From positions 1 through 35,464 of the forward strand of contig JAGCXI010000054.1 of assembly GCA_017961365.1 (NCBI GenBank): a stretch of DNA of 35,464 nt. Reading direction: 5' to 3'. The notes under the pieces were generated by a model. The model made no database searches and was not told the origin of the DNA. It saw nothing but the letters and a program-made list of their open reading frames with translations. The stretch comes from Clostridia bacterium (lineage in GTDB: Bacteria > Bacillota > Clostridia > Christensenellales > CAG-1252). This document shows, in pieces, positions 15,989 through 24,223 of this stretch (the stretch's first letter is position 1; every line of letters begins with the position of its first letter). A program made the translations under genes and the position numbers.

Positions 15989-17596
15989 TTATTTTACGAC
16001 GGGTCCCGCTTTCACGAGAGCCTCGCCCTTCTCATTCGACGTATACTTTACGAAGTTCTTGACGAATCTCGCCGCGAGATCCTCCGCCTTCGCTTCCCAC
16101 TGCGAAGCATCCGCATACGTATCTCTCGGATCGAGGATCTTGGTGTCCACGCCCGGGAGCTCGGTGGGGACTTCGAGATTAAAATAAGGAATGGTCTTCG
16201 TGGGCGCCTTATTGATGTCTCCGGAGAGGATGGCGTCGATGATGCCGCGGGTGTCCTTAATGGAGATACGCTTGCCCGTGCCGTTCCAGCCCGTATTCAC
16301 GAGATACGCCTTCGCGCCGCTCTTCTCCATCTTCTTCACAAGCTCCTCCGCGTATTTCGTGGGATGGAGCTCAAGGAAGGCTTGCCCGAAGCAAGCGGAG
16401 AAGGTCGGGGTGGGCTCGGTGATACCGCGCTCGGTGCCGGCGAGCTTCGCCGTGAATCCGGAAAGGAAATAATACTGCGTCTGTTCCGGCGTCAGAATGG
16501 AGACGGGAGGCAAGACGCCGAAGGCATCCGCGGAAAGGAAGATGACGCTCTTCGCCGCGGGGGCGCTGGAGATGGGACGCACGATATTCTTGATATGGCT
16601 GATGGGATAAGAAACGCGGGTATTCTCCGTGACGGACTTATCCGCAAAGTCGATCTTGCCGTCCGCGTCAAGGGTGACATTCTCAAGGAGGGCATTCTTC
16701 TTGATGGCGTTATAAATATCCGGCTCGGAATCCTTGTCAAGATTGATGACCTTCGCATAGCAGCCACCCTCGAAATTAAAGACGCCGTTATCGTCCCAGC
16801 CATGCTCGTCATCGCCGATGAGGAGTCTCTTCGGATCGGTGGAAAGCGTGGTCTTGCCCGTGCCGGAGAGGCCGAAGAAGATGGCGGTATTCTGCCCTTC
16901 CATATCGGTATTCGCCGAGCAATGCATGGAGGCGATGCCCTTCAAGGGGAGATAATAATTCATCATGGAGAACATACCCTTCTTCATCTCGCCGCCGTAC
17001 CAGGTATTGATGATGACCTGCTCGCGGGTCGTGATGTTGAAGGCGACGCAAGTCTCGCTATTCAAGCCGAGCGCCTTAAAGTCATCCACCTTCGCCTTGG
17101 AGGCATTGTAAACGATGAAGTCTGGCTTGAAAGAAGCAAGCTCCGCTTCCGTAGGCTGGATGAACATATTCTTGATGAAATGCGCCTGCCACGCCACTTC
17201 CACGATGAAACGGACCGCCATGCGGGTGTCCGCATTCGCGCCGCAGAAAGCGTCCACGACGTAAAGATCCTTGCCGGAGAGCTCTTTCAAAGCGATGTCC
17301 TTCACCTTCGCCCAAACGTCTTCCGACATCGGGTGATTGTCATTCTTATAGCCTTCCGACGTCCACCAAACGGTGTCCTTGGAATTCGCGTCCATCACGA
17401 TGTACTTATCTTTGGGCGAACGACCGGTATAGATCCCCGTCATGACGTTCACCGCGCCGAGCTCGGACACCTGCCCTTTCTCATAACCGGTGAGAGCGGG
17501 ATCGATCTCCGCCTCGTAAAGTGCGTCGTAAGAGGGATTATACGTCACCTTTCCGACATTCGCGATACCGTATTTTTCCAAATCTGCATTTTTCAT
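15989..17596 (-). CDS. pckA: Phosphoenolpyruvate carboxykinase (ATP)
   Basis: A 535-residue cytoplasmic enzyme interconverting oxaloacetate + ATP and PEP + CO2 + ADP. Substrate loop [14 protein letters not shown] (54-67), kinase-1 P-loop GLSGTGKT (242-249), kinase-2 / metal site GDDEHGWDD (261-269), and the active-site lid region around [14 protein letters not shown] are those of the ATP family. Length is normal. In anaerobic Clostridia it often runs toward oxaloacetate, capturing CO2 and energy, or supports gluconeogenesis. AAGGGG precedes the ATG. An inverted repeat lies in the leader. Confidence 0.96.
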   Translation of the reverse strand: MKNADLEKYGIANVGKVTYNPSYDALYEAEIDPALTGYEKGQVSELGAVNVMTGIYTGRSPKDKYIVMDANSKDTVWWTSEGYKNDNHPMSEDVWAKVKDIALKELSGKDLYVVDAFCGANADTRMAVRFIVEVAWQAHFIKNMFIQPTEAELASFKPDFIVYNASKAKVDDFKALGLNSETCVAFNITTREQVIINTWYGGEMKKGMFSMMNYYLPLKGIASMHCSANTDMEGQNTAIFFGLSGTGKTTLSTDPKRLLIGDDEHGWDDNGVFNFEGGCYAKVINLDKDSEPDIYNAIKKNALLENVTLDADGKIDFADKSVTENTRVSYPISHIKNIVRPISSAPAAKSVIFLSADAFGVLPPVSILTPEQTQYYFLSGFTAKLAGTERGITEPTPTFSACFGQAFLELHPTKYAEELVKKMEKSGAKAYLVNTGWNGTGKRISIKDTRGIIDAILSGDINKAPTKTIPYFNLEVPTELPGVDTKILDPRDTYADASQWEAKAEDLAARFVKNFVKYTSNEKGEALVKAGPVVK

Positions 17597-17603
17597 AATC
17601 CAT

Positions 17604-17632
17604 GCCCCTTTATATAATATCGATTTTCAAAT
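17604..17632 (-). other. Inverted repeat in the pckA leader
   Basis: On the minus strand the segment reads ATATCGCCGATTT, GA, AAATCGATAT: GATTT/AAATC and ATATC/GATAT can pair with a three-base bulge. It ends just before the AAGGGG ribosome site, so it could affect translation or be an operator. The limits are approximate. Confidence 0.4.
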
Positions 17633-17661
17633 CGGCGATATCTAACGATATAACCAATATA

Positions 17662-17690
17662 ATTTAATCGTATTTAGCGTATTTTGTCAA
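17662..17690 (-). promoter_or_regulatory. Probable pckA promoter
   Basis: Minus strand: TTGACA (17690-17685), 17-base spacer and TTAAAT (17667-17662). The -35 is consensus and the -10 is weak; the surrounding DNA is AT-rich. Confidence 0.5.
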
Positions 17691-17756
17691 ACAAGTGGAG
17701 GCTCTTTCCGTTTATTTTTAAGAAAAAAATAAAAAAGCGGAGTTTTTTCCCCGCTT

Positions 17757-18062
17757 TCAGTCTTGCGCTTCGAGAAGGAAGCTCACCGGTCGGAATCCGT
17801 CGTTGCAGGAGACCATCGCGCTATGTTTGTTTTTCATCCATACGCCGTAAAAATCGCCGCCGCCCTCGGCAAGCGTTTTCACGAAAGGATAAAGCGTTTC
17901 GCGCCAAGCGATCTCGCAAAGTCCTTCGGGGCGCTCCGCATTCTCGGAATAATACACCGAGCCGACTTTGGTGCGACAAGGCGCTGTGGCGGGGTCCTCG
18001 TATTTTTTGATGAGATCCGCATAGGACGCTCGGCGGATCACCGTTATTTTGACTCTCTTCAT
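17757..18062 (-). CDS. TIGR04076-family small protein
   Basis: A 101-residue cytoplasmic protein. It starts KRVKITVIRRASYADLIKKY and ends CNDGFRPVSFLLEA, with PEGLCEIAW in the middle; the three conserved-looking cysteines are Cys29, 49 and 86. This pattern fits the TIGR04076 family of anaerobes, whose function is not established; the cysteines suggest a metal or redox role. The ATG at 18062 follows GGGAGGTG and overlaps the stop of the upstream membrane-protein gene by four bases. An extended frame to 18200 is a shadow of that gene. Confidence 0.8.
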   Translation of the reverse strand: MKRVKITVIRRASYADLIKKYEDPATAPCRTKVGSVYYSENAERPEGLCEIAWRETLYPFVKTLAEGGGDFYGVWMKNKHSAMVSCNDGFRPVSFLLEAQD

Positions 18063-18703
18063 TTCCTCACCTCCCAAGGAATTTTGCGCGCGGGCTTTTG
18101 CAGAGCGCGGAGGGCAAGCCCCATCCCCCAAGCAAGGGCGCAGATCACGACGAAGAACGCCGCGCCGCCGCCATAGCCCCACGTGAGAAAGCCGTACCAA
18201 TCATTCGTGGCATACCCTTCTCCGATCCCATTCGCGAGACAGTTCGCGAGATAACCGACGCCGTAAAGCGCGGGTGGCAACGCCGCGAAAAAGCTCTCCT
18301 TGAAAGAGACGTCCTCCCCGAAGATCGCTTCCTCCGCGATGGCAAAAATCGGAATGAGGAGATGAAAATAAAGGTTCGAACCGCTATACATCCATTTATA
18401 GCCGTAAAAGGGACCGAGGAAAAGAAGCACGACGGAGAAGGTCACGAAGACCGCCACCGCGGAAACGTACTTCAAGACGGAAAGCCAATGGGGCACGGCG
18501 CGCGTCACGGCGAACGTAATGAGCCAAACGACGGCGACGATCCCTACGAGCAGATTGGACTGAACGGTGAAAAATTTCAAATCCTCCCAACCATTCACGG
18601 AAAGCGCGGCATCCCCTCTCCAAAGGAAAAAGCTCAAGATCCATATCGTAAAGACCAAGACCGCCAAAAGGACATTAACCATGATTTGCACTTTCTTTTT
18701 CAT
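18059..18703 (-). CDS. Pr6Pr-like integral membrane protein
   Basis: A 214-residue protein with about six hydrophobic helices. FFTVQSNLLVGIVAVVWL and SGSNLYFHLLIPIFAIAEE resemble the Pr6Pr / FAR-17a-AIG1-like membrane family (conserved Q-S-N after the first loop and an HL..P motif), some of whose eukaryotic members hydrolyse lipids. I am only moderately sure of the family. The ATG at 18703 is preferred (AAAGGAG seven bases upstream); upstream ATGs crowd or precede the ribosome site. It overlaps the TIGR04076 gene by four bases and follows another membrane-protein gene by 30 bases. Confidence 0.65.
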   Translation of the reverse strand: MKKKVQIMVNVLLAVLVFTIWILSFFLWRGDAALSVNGWEDLKFFTVQSNLLVGIVAVVWLITFAVTRAVPHWLSVLKYVSAVAVFVTFSVVLLFLGPFYGYKWMYSGSNLYFHLLIPIFAIAEEAIFGEDVSFKESFFAALPPALYGVGYLANCLANGIGEGYATNDWYGFLTWGYGGGAAFFVVICALAWGMGLALRALQKPARKIPWEVRK

Positions 18704-18733
18704 TTGCATTCTCCTTTTTTCATGACCGCACAT

Positions 18734-19516
18734 TCAGCCCTGCTGGTTAATCTTGCGCCGCGCGACGATGCCGAAAGCGAGATAGAAAATCGCCGTCGCC
18801 GAAGCAAAGATCAAAACAAACCAATTGATCTTCTCCTGCCATTGCAAAGCGACGGTAGCGCCAGATAAGACAGCCATCGTCACGGGGATGCAAAGCGCAA
18901 AAGAGGTCCTCCCCGTCTTCATCAGCCGAGAGAGCATCAAGCCGAAGCTCGGGACAAGCAGAAAGACCGCCGCATACTCCGCCGCAAAGAACAGCCCGCG
19001 CAAAGGCATCTCCATAAACGAGATGTAACAAACGGGAATGCTCATCGAAAAGAGTGTCAAATAAAGAAGAGAGACGACGGGAAGATATTTTTCCTCCCCC
19101 GAGAGGCAGGACTCCGCGCATCTCACCGCCATCGCCGAGATGAGAAAACCGTACGCCGCGAACTGCACCCCCGCGAGGGTGAACCCCGTATGCATCATTC
19201 CGCCGAAAAGCAACGCCGCCGAAGCGAACGCCCATTCATGCGCGTGGTCATCGAAAAGGTAAGTCTCTTTCGCCGCAAGCGCCTTGCCAAGCCCGATAAA
19301 GACCCGCCCGAAAAGCACGGCGCCCGCCGCGAGACTCAACGCCGTAATGGGATACGCGATGAAATTAAAGACGTTCCCCGAGGTCAGGGCGTACGCATCG
19401 CCGCGCCGCACGCTGAGGATCAGAGCCAGCGTCCTTTCGACAAACAAAATTAAAAAATAAAGTGAAAATCCTATGATCTTCAAGGCATTCGTGACGCCTT
19501 TGCTTTTCTCGGTCAT
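18734..19516 (-). CDS. Seven-helix membrane protein, unknown
   Basis: I do not recognise the family. The 260 residues contain about seven or eight hydrophobic segments, beginning with IIGFSLYFLILFVERTLALIL and ending with WFVLIFASATAIFYLAFGIVARRK. A loop near 85-92 (YLFDDHAHEW) and GGMMHTGFTL hold His and Asp residues that could bind metal or act in catalysis. GGAGGAAGGT precedes the ATG. It is the first gene of a probable three-gene operon (this protein, the Pr6Pr-like protein, the TIGR04076 protein) with its own promoter. Confidence 0.75.
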   Translation of the reverse strand: MTEKSKGVTNALKIIGFSLYFLILFVERTLALILSVRRGDAYALTSGNVFNFIAYPITALSLAAGAVLFGRVFIGLGKALAAKETYLFDDHAHEWAFASAALLFGGMMHTGFTLAGVQFAAYGFLISAMAVRCAESCLSGEEKYLPVVSLLYLTLFSMSIPVCYISFMEMPLRGLFFAAEYAAVFLLVPSFGLMLSRLMKTGRTSFALCIPVTMAVLSGATVALQWQEKINWFVLIFASATAIFYLAFGIVARRKINQQG

Positions 19517-19534
19517 ACCTTCCTCCGTGCGAAT

Positions 19535-19563
19535 ATTTTACCATATCGAGCGGAAAAAGGCAA
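19535..19563 (-). promoter_or_regulatory. Promoter of the three-gene membrane operon
   Basis: Minus strand: TTGCCT (19563-19558), 17-base spacer, TAAAAT (19540-19535), 18 bases before the ATG at 19516. The short distance implies a very short leader. Confidence 0.6.
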
Positions 19564-19640
19564 GCTCTCCCCTTCGGCGCCTTCCTTTTTTAAAACGATC
19601 TTTTTCGCTCTTATAAGATTTTTTTTGCGTTGCGCGTCCT

Positions 19641-20348
19641 TCAGCGCTCCGACAACCGTGCCGAGGGAAGACTCAATCTCCTTAAAGCCGCTTTGTGCTC
19701 GGGGGAAATGCGGAAGCTCTCCAAGGCTTTCCGAATGGCTTTATTATGCGTCCACGGGTCGAGGCTCTTCCTTTCGAGATAAGGCAGCGCGGCATCGTAC
19801 TGCTTGGCAAGCGCGGTAGCGAAATACCAAGCGACCATCATCTTTACGTAATACTCTTCCGAGCGGACCGCCGCCGCTTTTTCGAGAAAAACGGGGGAGA
19901 AATCCTCGTCCAAGAAATGCGTCATCAACATTCCGAGCGCAAAGCGAACGGTATACGTCCTTTCGGAAAGGAGCCAGCGATCGATCGCCGCGAGGAGCTC
20001 TTTTTTATGCTTTTTAAAGACTTTCGGGGACATCTGGTCGCAAGTCGCCCAATTATTCACGTAAGGCAAAAAGCGTTCCGTTTCCGCGAGGCAACGATCG
20101 AAATCTTTGATCTCGGAGATCAAAAAGGCGTGAAGCTGATCTTCGTCGAAATATGCATGCGGCAAATCGGTGAGAAACGCGGAAACATCCCCGCTTTTCG
20201 AGAGGGATTTCGCCAAGAGGCGAAGCGCGGGCGTGCGCACGCCGATAAACGCCTCTCTCTTCACCGTGGGGATCAATGCGCTTTGAAAATCACGATAAGA
20301 TTCATCCCTCCGCGCTCGCAATTCATTGACGATCTCTTCGCTTGTCAT
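19641..20348 (-). CDS. AlkD-like DNA alkylation repair protein
   Basis: A 235-residue all-helical HEAT-like-repeat DNA glycosylase. The residues that define AlkD activity have counterparts: Trp100 and Asp104 in NNWATCDQM (the W-x3-D pair), Arg135 in YTVRFALG and Trp174 in MVAWYFATA. The family excises bulky or cationic alkylated bases without flipping them. The start overlaps the end of the yitT-like gene by four bases, so translation is probably coupled. The C-terminus runs to a Ser/Arg-rich tail with no added domain. Confidence 0.9.
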   Translation of the reverse strand: MTSEEIVNELRARRDESYRDFQSALIPTVKREAFIGVRTPALRLLAKSLSKSGDVSAFLTDLPHAYFDEDQLHAFLISEIKDFDRCLAETERFLPYVNNWATCDQMSPKVFKKHKKELLAAIDRWLLSERTYTVRFALGMLMTHFLDEDFSPVFLEKAAAVRSEEYYVKMMVAWYFATALAKQYDAALPYLERKSLDPWTHNKAIRKALESFRISPEHKAALRRLSLPSARLSER

Positions 20349-21262
20349 GCTCCGCGCTCCTTCGATTTTTTGACGATATCCGAAACGTCCTGCAAGGTAA
20401 TGAACGCCTTATCGTCGATCCCCGTAACGATCATTTTGAGCTTATTGATCTGAAAACGATTCACGATGAAATAAATGATCTGCTTCTCGTCTTTGGAATA
20501 ACCGCCGATGGCGTCCACGATGGTGCCGCCCGCTTTGAAATGTTCCGAAAGCGCGGAGGATATCTCTTCCGCCTTATTCGTAACGATCATCGCGCACATG
20601 GATCGATCGAAGCCTTCCACGATAAAGTCCACGGTCTTTGAACCGACGAAATAAGTAACGATCGAATACAGCGGCAATATCCAACTGTGAATAACGATGC
20701 CGCAAACGATATAAAGCAATGTGTTAAACACCATTACAAATGCCCCGATCGAGATGCCTATCTTCTTGGCAAAGACCACAGAGAGGACGTCCATGCCGTC
20801 TATGGCGCCGCCGAATCGAATGGTCAAACCGCTGCCGACGCCCGAAATGAGACCGCCGAAGACTGCGCAGAGCAAAAGATCAGAGCCCGCCAGCGGCGAA
20901 ACAAAATTCAAATCGATGGGAAAGACATGCATGATCAAATAAGAGGTCAAAGCGTATATCCCTACAACGAAGATGGAATAAATGGTGAAAGTCAAGCCCT
21001 GTTTCTTAAGCCCGAAGACGAAAATCGGCACATTCAAGATCAAAAGGAAAAGAGAAAAATTCAGATAAGAGGGCGTTACTTGATCAAGGAGCATAGAAAG
21101 ACCCGATATCCCGCTGTCATATAGTTTTACGGGGAAAAGAAAAAGTGTCACGCCGAATGCGTTTATGATGCCCGCGATCGCCAAAAAGACGAAGTTTATC
21201 ACTCGCAGATCTTTTAAGTCTCTTTTCATATCCGTCCATTTTTCTTTTATTCTTTCTTTCAT
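20345..21262 (-). CDS. YitT-family membrane protein (DUF161 + DUF2179)
   Basis: A 305-residue protein. About six membrane helices (first INFVFLAIAGIINAFGVTLFLFP; signature GSGLTIRFGGAIDGMDVLS, where the family usually has GGSTGGxD) are followed by a cytoplasmic DUF2179 domain (SMCAMIVTNKAEEISSALSEHFKAGGTIVDAIGGYSKDEKQIIYFIVNRFQI). The architecture is that of YitT/YvjA proteins; a transport function is often proposed but not proved. GGGAGA precedes the ATG. It overlaps the alkylation-repair gene by four bases, and 63 bases separate it from the GNAT gene upstream. Confidence 0.92.
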   Translation of the reverse strand: MKERIKEKWTDMKRDLKDLRVINFVFLAIAGIINAFGVTLFLFPVKLYDSGISGLSMLLDQVTPSYLNFSLFLLILNVPIFVFGLKKQGLTFTIYSIFVVGIYALTSYLIMHVFPIDLNFVSPLAGSDLLLCAVFGGLISGVGSGLTIRFGGAIDGMDVLSVVFAKKIGISIGAFVMVFNTLLYIVCGIVIHSWILPLYSIVTYFVGSKTVDFIVEGFDRSMCAMIVTNKAEEISSALSEHFKAGGTIVDAIGGYSKDEKQIIYFIVNRFQINKLKMIVTGIDDKAFITLQDVSDIVKKSKERGA

Positions 21263-21325
21263 TTCATTCTCCCGCTCGCAAGGCGTCCTTCTTTCGATAA
21301 GCGACCCCTATGCCTTTTTCTTTTT

Positions 21326-21871
21326 CTATTCCCGATCCCTGCGAAGCGCCGCATAACAGATCACTTCCACGCTGCCGCGATGATTCACCGCAATGTCACG
21401 ACCCACCTCACGCATGCCGACCTTTTGCATCACACGACCCGACTTTGGGTTCCGGACGTCATGCTTCGCCGTGATCCGCTCCGCCGAGACTTCCTCGAAA
21501 AGAAAATTCATCACCGCCGTGAGCGCTTCGGGCATAATGCCCTGCCCCCAATACGCGCGGCTCATACAGTACCCCACCTCCACGGCGGAGATGCTTTCAT
21601 CGAAGTTCACCACGCCGATGCTTCCGACGGGCTCGCCGATCTCTTTGAGCTCGATCGCCCATTGGAAAAAGTCCCCTTCTCCGTAATGTGCGAGCCAATC
21701 CGAGAGGATCGCTTTGCTATCCTCCGTGCTCTTATGCGTCTCCCAAGTGAGATATTTCGTGACCTCGGGATCGGACGCCCAATTCCGATACATCGCCTCG
21801 GCGTCCTCCGCCTCGAAGGGTCGAAGGATCAGGCGCTCCGTCTCTATTCTTTTCGTTCCGAGCTTATTCAT
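21326..21871 (-). CDS. GNAT-family N-acetyltransferase (RimJ/RimL-like)
   Basis: A 181-residue acetyl-CoA-dependent acetyltransferase. It opens with IETERLILRPF, typical of the ribosomal-protein acetyltransferase branch; the acetyl-CoA pyrophosphate loop is in RAYWGQGIMPEA (105-116); the C-terminal VRNPKSGRVMQKVGM matches the usual N..S..VxEKxGF motif. The acceptor could be a protein N-terminus or an amine and cannot be told. The start overlaps the stop of the MaoC-like gene by four bases. Confidence 0.9.
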   Translation of the reverse strand: MNKLGTKRIETERLILRPFEAEDAEAMYRNWASDPEVTKYLTWETHKSTEDSKAILSDWLAHYGEGDFFQWAIELKEIGEPVGSIGVVNFDESISAVEVGYCMSRAYWGQGIMPEALTAVMNFLFEEVSAERITAKHDVRNPKSGRVMQKVGMREVGRDIAVNHRGSVEVICYAALRRDRE

Positions 21872-22317
21872 CTTGCTCCTTCACTTTTCGCCTCTTTACA
21901 TTTCACGATGGCTTCCGTCACGCCCGTCAAAACGAGCTCGCCTTTTTGGTTATACGCCCGGATGGTGACTTCGGCGATCCCGTTTCTCTCATTTCGGCGG
22001 ACGAGGCTTGTGATCTCCGCCTTCCCCGTCAGGACGTCCCCCGCGAAAACGGGCTTCATCCATTCGATCTTCGTGGACTTCCCCGCAAGGAGCTCCTCCC
22101 CGAAAAAGTCCACTTCGAGATATTTCGCCCACACCGCCATAAAAGACATCACGCCCGGGGCGATGAGCTTGCCGAAAAAGGTGGTCTTGGCATATTCCTC
22201 GTCGGTGTGAAGGGGGACGTCGTCATATTCGCGCGCGAAAGCGAGCATCTTTTCCTTCTCAATCACCGCGGGAGCTATTTCCGCCGTCATGCCGAGCTTT
22301 AATTCGTCAAAATACAT
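21868..22317 (-). CDS. MaoC-like hot-dog-fold protein
   Basis: A 149-residue single hot-dog domain of the (R)-specific enoyl-CoA hydratase type. The D-x-N-P-x-H active-site motif appears as D32-D-V-P-L-H37: catalytic Asp and His are kept but the Asn is Val, so hydratase activity is plausible but not assured. LIAPGVMSFMAVWAKYL and IEWMKPVFAGDVLTGKAEIT match the second half of the fold. GGAGGG precedes the ATG. No fatty-acid or PHA genes are nearby; the neighbours are a small membrane protein and a GNAT enzyme. Confidence 0.87.
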   Translation of the reverse strand: MYFDELKLGMTAEIAPAVIEKEKMLAFAREYDDVPLHTDEEYAKTTFFGKLIAPGVMSFMAVWAKYLEVDFFGEELLAGKSTKIEWMKPVFAGDVLTGKAEITSLVRRNERNGIAEVTIRAYNQKGELVLTGVTEAIVKCKEAKSEGAR

Positions 22318-22334
22318 ATTCCCTCCTATTCGGC

Positions 22335-22646
22335 TTAGAACACCGATCCGTTATACTTCTTCTGCGTGACGTAAAAGAGAATGCCGCCGAGAAGAAATCC
22401 CGCCACGACGGGAACCCACCACAGCGTGGAATAAAAGAGATCGAGCACGCCCGAGACGGATATGCCGAGCCCGATAAGGATCAGCGAGATCCCGATGACG
22501 CGCGCATAGGCGGGGATGTCTTCCTGTTTCACGTTTTTATAATGATAAGAATGGATGAGGGAGACTTTTTTCTTGATCCAAATCACAAGCCCGAGCACAA
22601 GGCAAAGCGCTCCGACCGCTTCTTTTATAATCACTCCGCCGATCAT
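22335..22646 (-). CDS. Small two- or three-helix membrane protein (DUF3784-like)
   Basis: A 103-residue protein with hydrophobic segments at about 8-24, 49-68 and 74-92. The cytoplasmic loop after the first helix (KKKVSLIHSYHYKNVKQEDIPAY) recalls DUF3784 proteins, but the assignment is uncertain. AAAGGAGGAAAT gives a consensus ribosome site. It is first in a tight run with the MaoC-like and GNAT genes (17-base gap, then a 4-base overlap). Confidence 0.6.
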   Translation of the reverse strand: MIGGVIIKEAVGALCLVLGLVIWIKKKVSLIHSYHYKNVKQEDIPAYARVIGISLILIGLGISVSGVLDLFYSTLWWVPVVAGFLLGGILFYVTQKKYNGSVF

Positions 22647-22729
22647 ATTTCCTCCTTTGCCTCTCTCCGAAAAACGGACGTCATCCCCGTCGAACCTCGT
22701 CAGTCATGGCAATATTTGTTCCTCTAGCG

Positions 22730-22800
22730 CCTTGTGGCGCAAACTTTACTGCAAAACTTCACTTGCCTCGCAAACTTCACTCACCGTTAGGTGAACTTCG
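22730..22800. repeat. Intergenic GTGAAGTTTGC-type short repeat cluster
   Basis: Read on the minus strand, this stretch has three imperfect copies of GTGAAGTTTGC (one as GTGAAGTTTTGC, one as GTAAAGTTTGC) plus a GAAGTTCACC at the edge. Two small hairpins flank or interrupt them: GCGCC-ttgt-GGCGC near 22728-22741 and TCACC-gtta-GGTGA near 22782-22795. There is no open frame with a start. I take it for a member of a dispersed intergenic repeat family, from my recollection of similar sequences in clostridial genomes. Confidence 0.55.
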
Positions 22801-24150
22801 TTATCGAAACTGCCGTTTCAATCGGACGGCAGTTTCAATATGCGGCGTTTGCGGGAACATATCGTAAAGCTTCACCTCTTCGATGCGATACGCTGCGCCG
22901 AGGCGGGCGACGTCGCGCGTCAACGTGGCGGGAGAGCAAGAGACATAGACGATGCGCTCGGGCGGATAGCGGAGGATGGTCTCCACCACCTTTTCATCCA
23001 ATCCCGCGCGCGGCGGGTCCACCACGAGGGTATATGTATCGATCTCGGCGACCACCTCGGGCAAGAGGCGCTCCACCTCACCGCAGAGATGCTTTACCTT
23101 CTCTTCCACCCCGAAACGGGCGGCATTCCGCGCGGCATTCTCCGTGGCGGCGCGGATAATTTCGATCCCGACGACCTTCTTCGCTTTTTCGGCGAGGAGG
23201 GCGCTCATAATGCCCGTGCCCGAATATGCGTCCAAGACGACGTCGCTTTCGGAAACGGTGCCGACAACGTCTTGATAGATGCGCTCCGCCACGGGAAAAT
23301 TCACCTGCAAGAAAGAAAGCGGAGAGACTTCCCACGTCCCGCCGCACAGCTCGGTGAGGAGGGTCTCTTCCCCGCCGAGGCGCCTGATCTCGGGGGTCAG
23401 AATGACGTTATTCTTCATCACATTGCGACAAAAGAAGACGCTCGTCTCCCCTTCCCATACCGCAGAAAGGCGAGCGACGAATTCCTTCTCGAAGGGGAGG
23501 CTCTCCCCATTTCCCACGACCACGACGCTATAACGATACCCGCCGCAAAAAGGCAGGCGACGCGCCACAAGATGCCTTAAAAGTCCCTTGCCGCTCCCTT
23601 CGTCATAGACCGAGATCTTTTTCTCCCGAACGAAAGAAAGGACGGCGGAAAGAAGAGACTCCACCCACATTCCATGCAGAGGGCAAGCAGAAAGCGGAAG
23701 CACTTTATGCGTGCCGCGCTTATACATCCCGAGGACGGCTTCGCCATTCTCAACGCCGAAAGGAAGAGCGATCTTATTACGATACCCATCCTCCGCTGAG
23801 AAGAAGACGGGGGCGTCCGCGAGATCTATCCCCGCATTCTTATGAAAGAGCGAAAGCACGTTTCTTTTCTTGATCTCGATCTGCTTCTCATAGGGCAGAT
23901 GACGAAGAGCGCAGCCGCCGCACTTCCCGAAAAGAGGACAAGCGGGCTCTCTGCGAAGAGGAGAAGCGGAGATCATCTTGATGATATGCGCGAAGACGAC
24001 CTTTCCCTTCACGCGATCCACCGCCGCTTTCACCTTCTCCCCTTCCGCAGCGAAAGGCACGAAGACAGTATAGCCGTCCGCATGTGCGACGCCCTCTCCT
24101 TCCATGCCGTAGCCCTCTATCGTGAGTTCCAAAATGTCTTTCGCTTTCAT
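22801..24150 (-). CDS. rlmD: 23S rRNA (uracil-5-)-methyltransferase, RlmD type
   Basis: A 449-residue SAM-dependent enzyme making 5-methyluridine in 23S rRNA. Order: N-terminal TRAM domain (about 1-60), Fe-S cluster cysteines C71, C77, C80 and C156 (ACPLFGKCGGC and SACPLH), then the methyltransferase domain with VVLDAYSGTGIMS (SAM), VVDPPRAGLD and the catalytic Cys in VYVSCSPATLTRD; the base Glu is in PQTPHIETAV near the end. RlmD and the dual-specificity RlmCD of Firmicutes cannot be told apart by eye. AAAGG sits unusually close to the ATG. The last codons form a 10-bp hairpin. Confidence 0.92.
   Translation of the reverse strand: MKAKDILELTIEGYGMEGEGVAHADGYTVFVPFAAEGEKVKAAVDRVKGKVVFAHIIKMISASPLRREPACPLFGKCGGCALRHLPYEKQIEIKKRNVLSLFHKNAGIDLADAPVFFSAEDGYRNKIALPFGVENGEAVLGMYKRGTHKVLPLSACPLHGMWVESLLSAVLSFVREKKISVYDEGSGKGLLRHLVARRLPFCGGYRYSVVVVGNGESLPFEKEFVARLSAVWEGETSVFFCRNVMKNNVILTPEIRRLGGEETLLTELCGGTWEVSPLSFLQVNFPVAERIYQDVVGTVSESDVVLDAYSGTGIMSALLAEKAKKVVGIEIIRAATENAARNAARFGVEEKVKHLCGEVERLLPEVVAEIDTYTLVVDPPRAGLDEKVVETILRYPPERIVYVSCSPATLTRDVARLGAAYRIEEVKLYDMFPQTPHIETAVRLKRQFR
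22806..22836 (-). other. Hairpin within the last codons of the RlmD gene
   Basis: GAAACTGCCG and CGGCAGTTTC form a perfect 10-bp stem around an 11-base loop, covering the codons for the conserved HIETAVRLKRQF end. No U run follows on the coding strand, so it is not a standard terminator. Confidence 0.55.
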
Positions 24151-24162
24151 CCTTTATAAATG

Positions 24163-24191
24163 CGGGCGCACCGAATACACAAGTGCGCCCG
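24163..24191. other. Strong hairpin between the PPi-phosphofructokinase and RlmD genes
   Basis: CGGGCGCAC / GTGCGCCCG is a perfect 9-bp GC-rich stem with an 11-base loop. The T run (TTTTCCTTTTTC) follows it on the plus strand, where no gene needs terminating. On the transcribed minus strand it ends 12 bases before the RlmD start, so it may act as a weak terminator or hide the ribosome site. Confidence 0.6.
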
Positions 24192-24223
24192 TTTTCCTTT
24201 TTCTTATTATACTTTCACGAGAA

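Noticed and set aside
16364-17617. 417-residue plus-strand open frame over pckA
   Set aside because: Antisense to a full-length pckA, no ribosome site, charged low-complexity product.
19600-19625. CTTATAAG followed by a T run on the plus strand, as a terminator
   Set aside because: The stem is only four or five base pairs and no plus-strand gene lies upstream to terminate.
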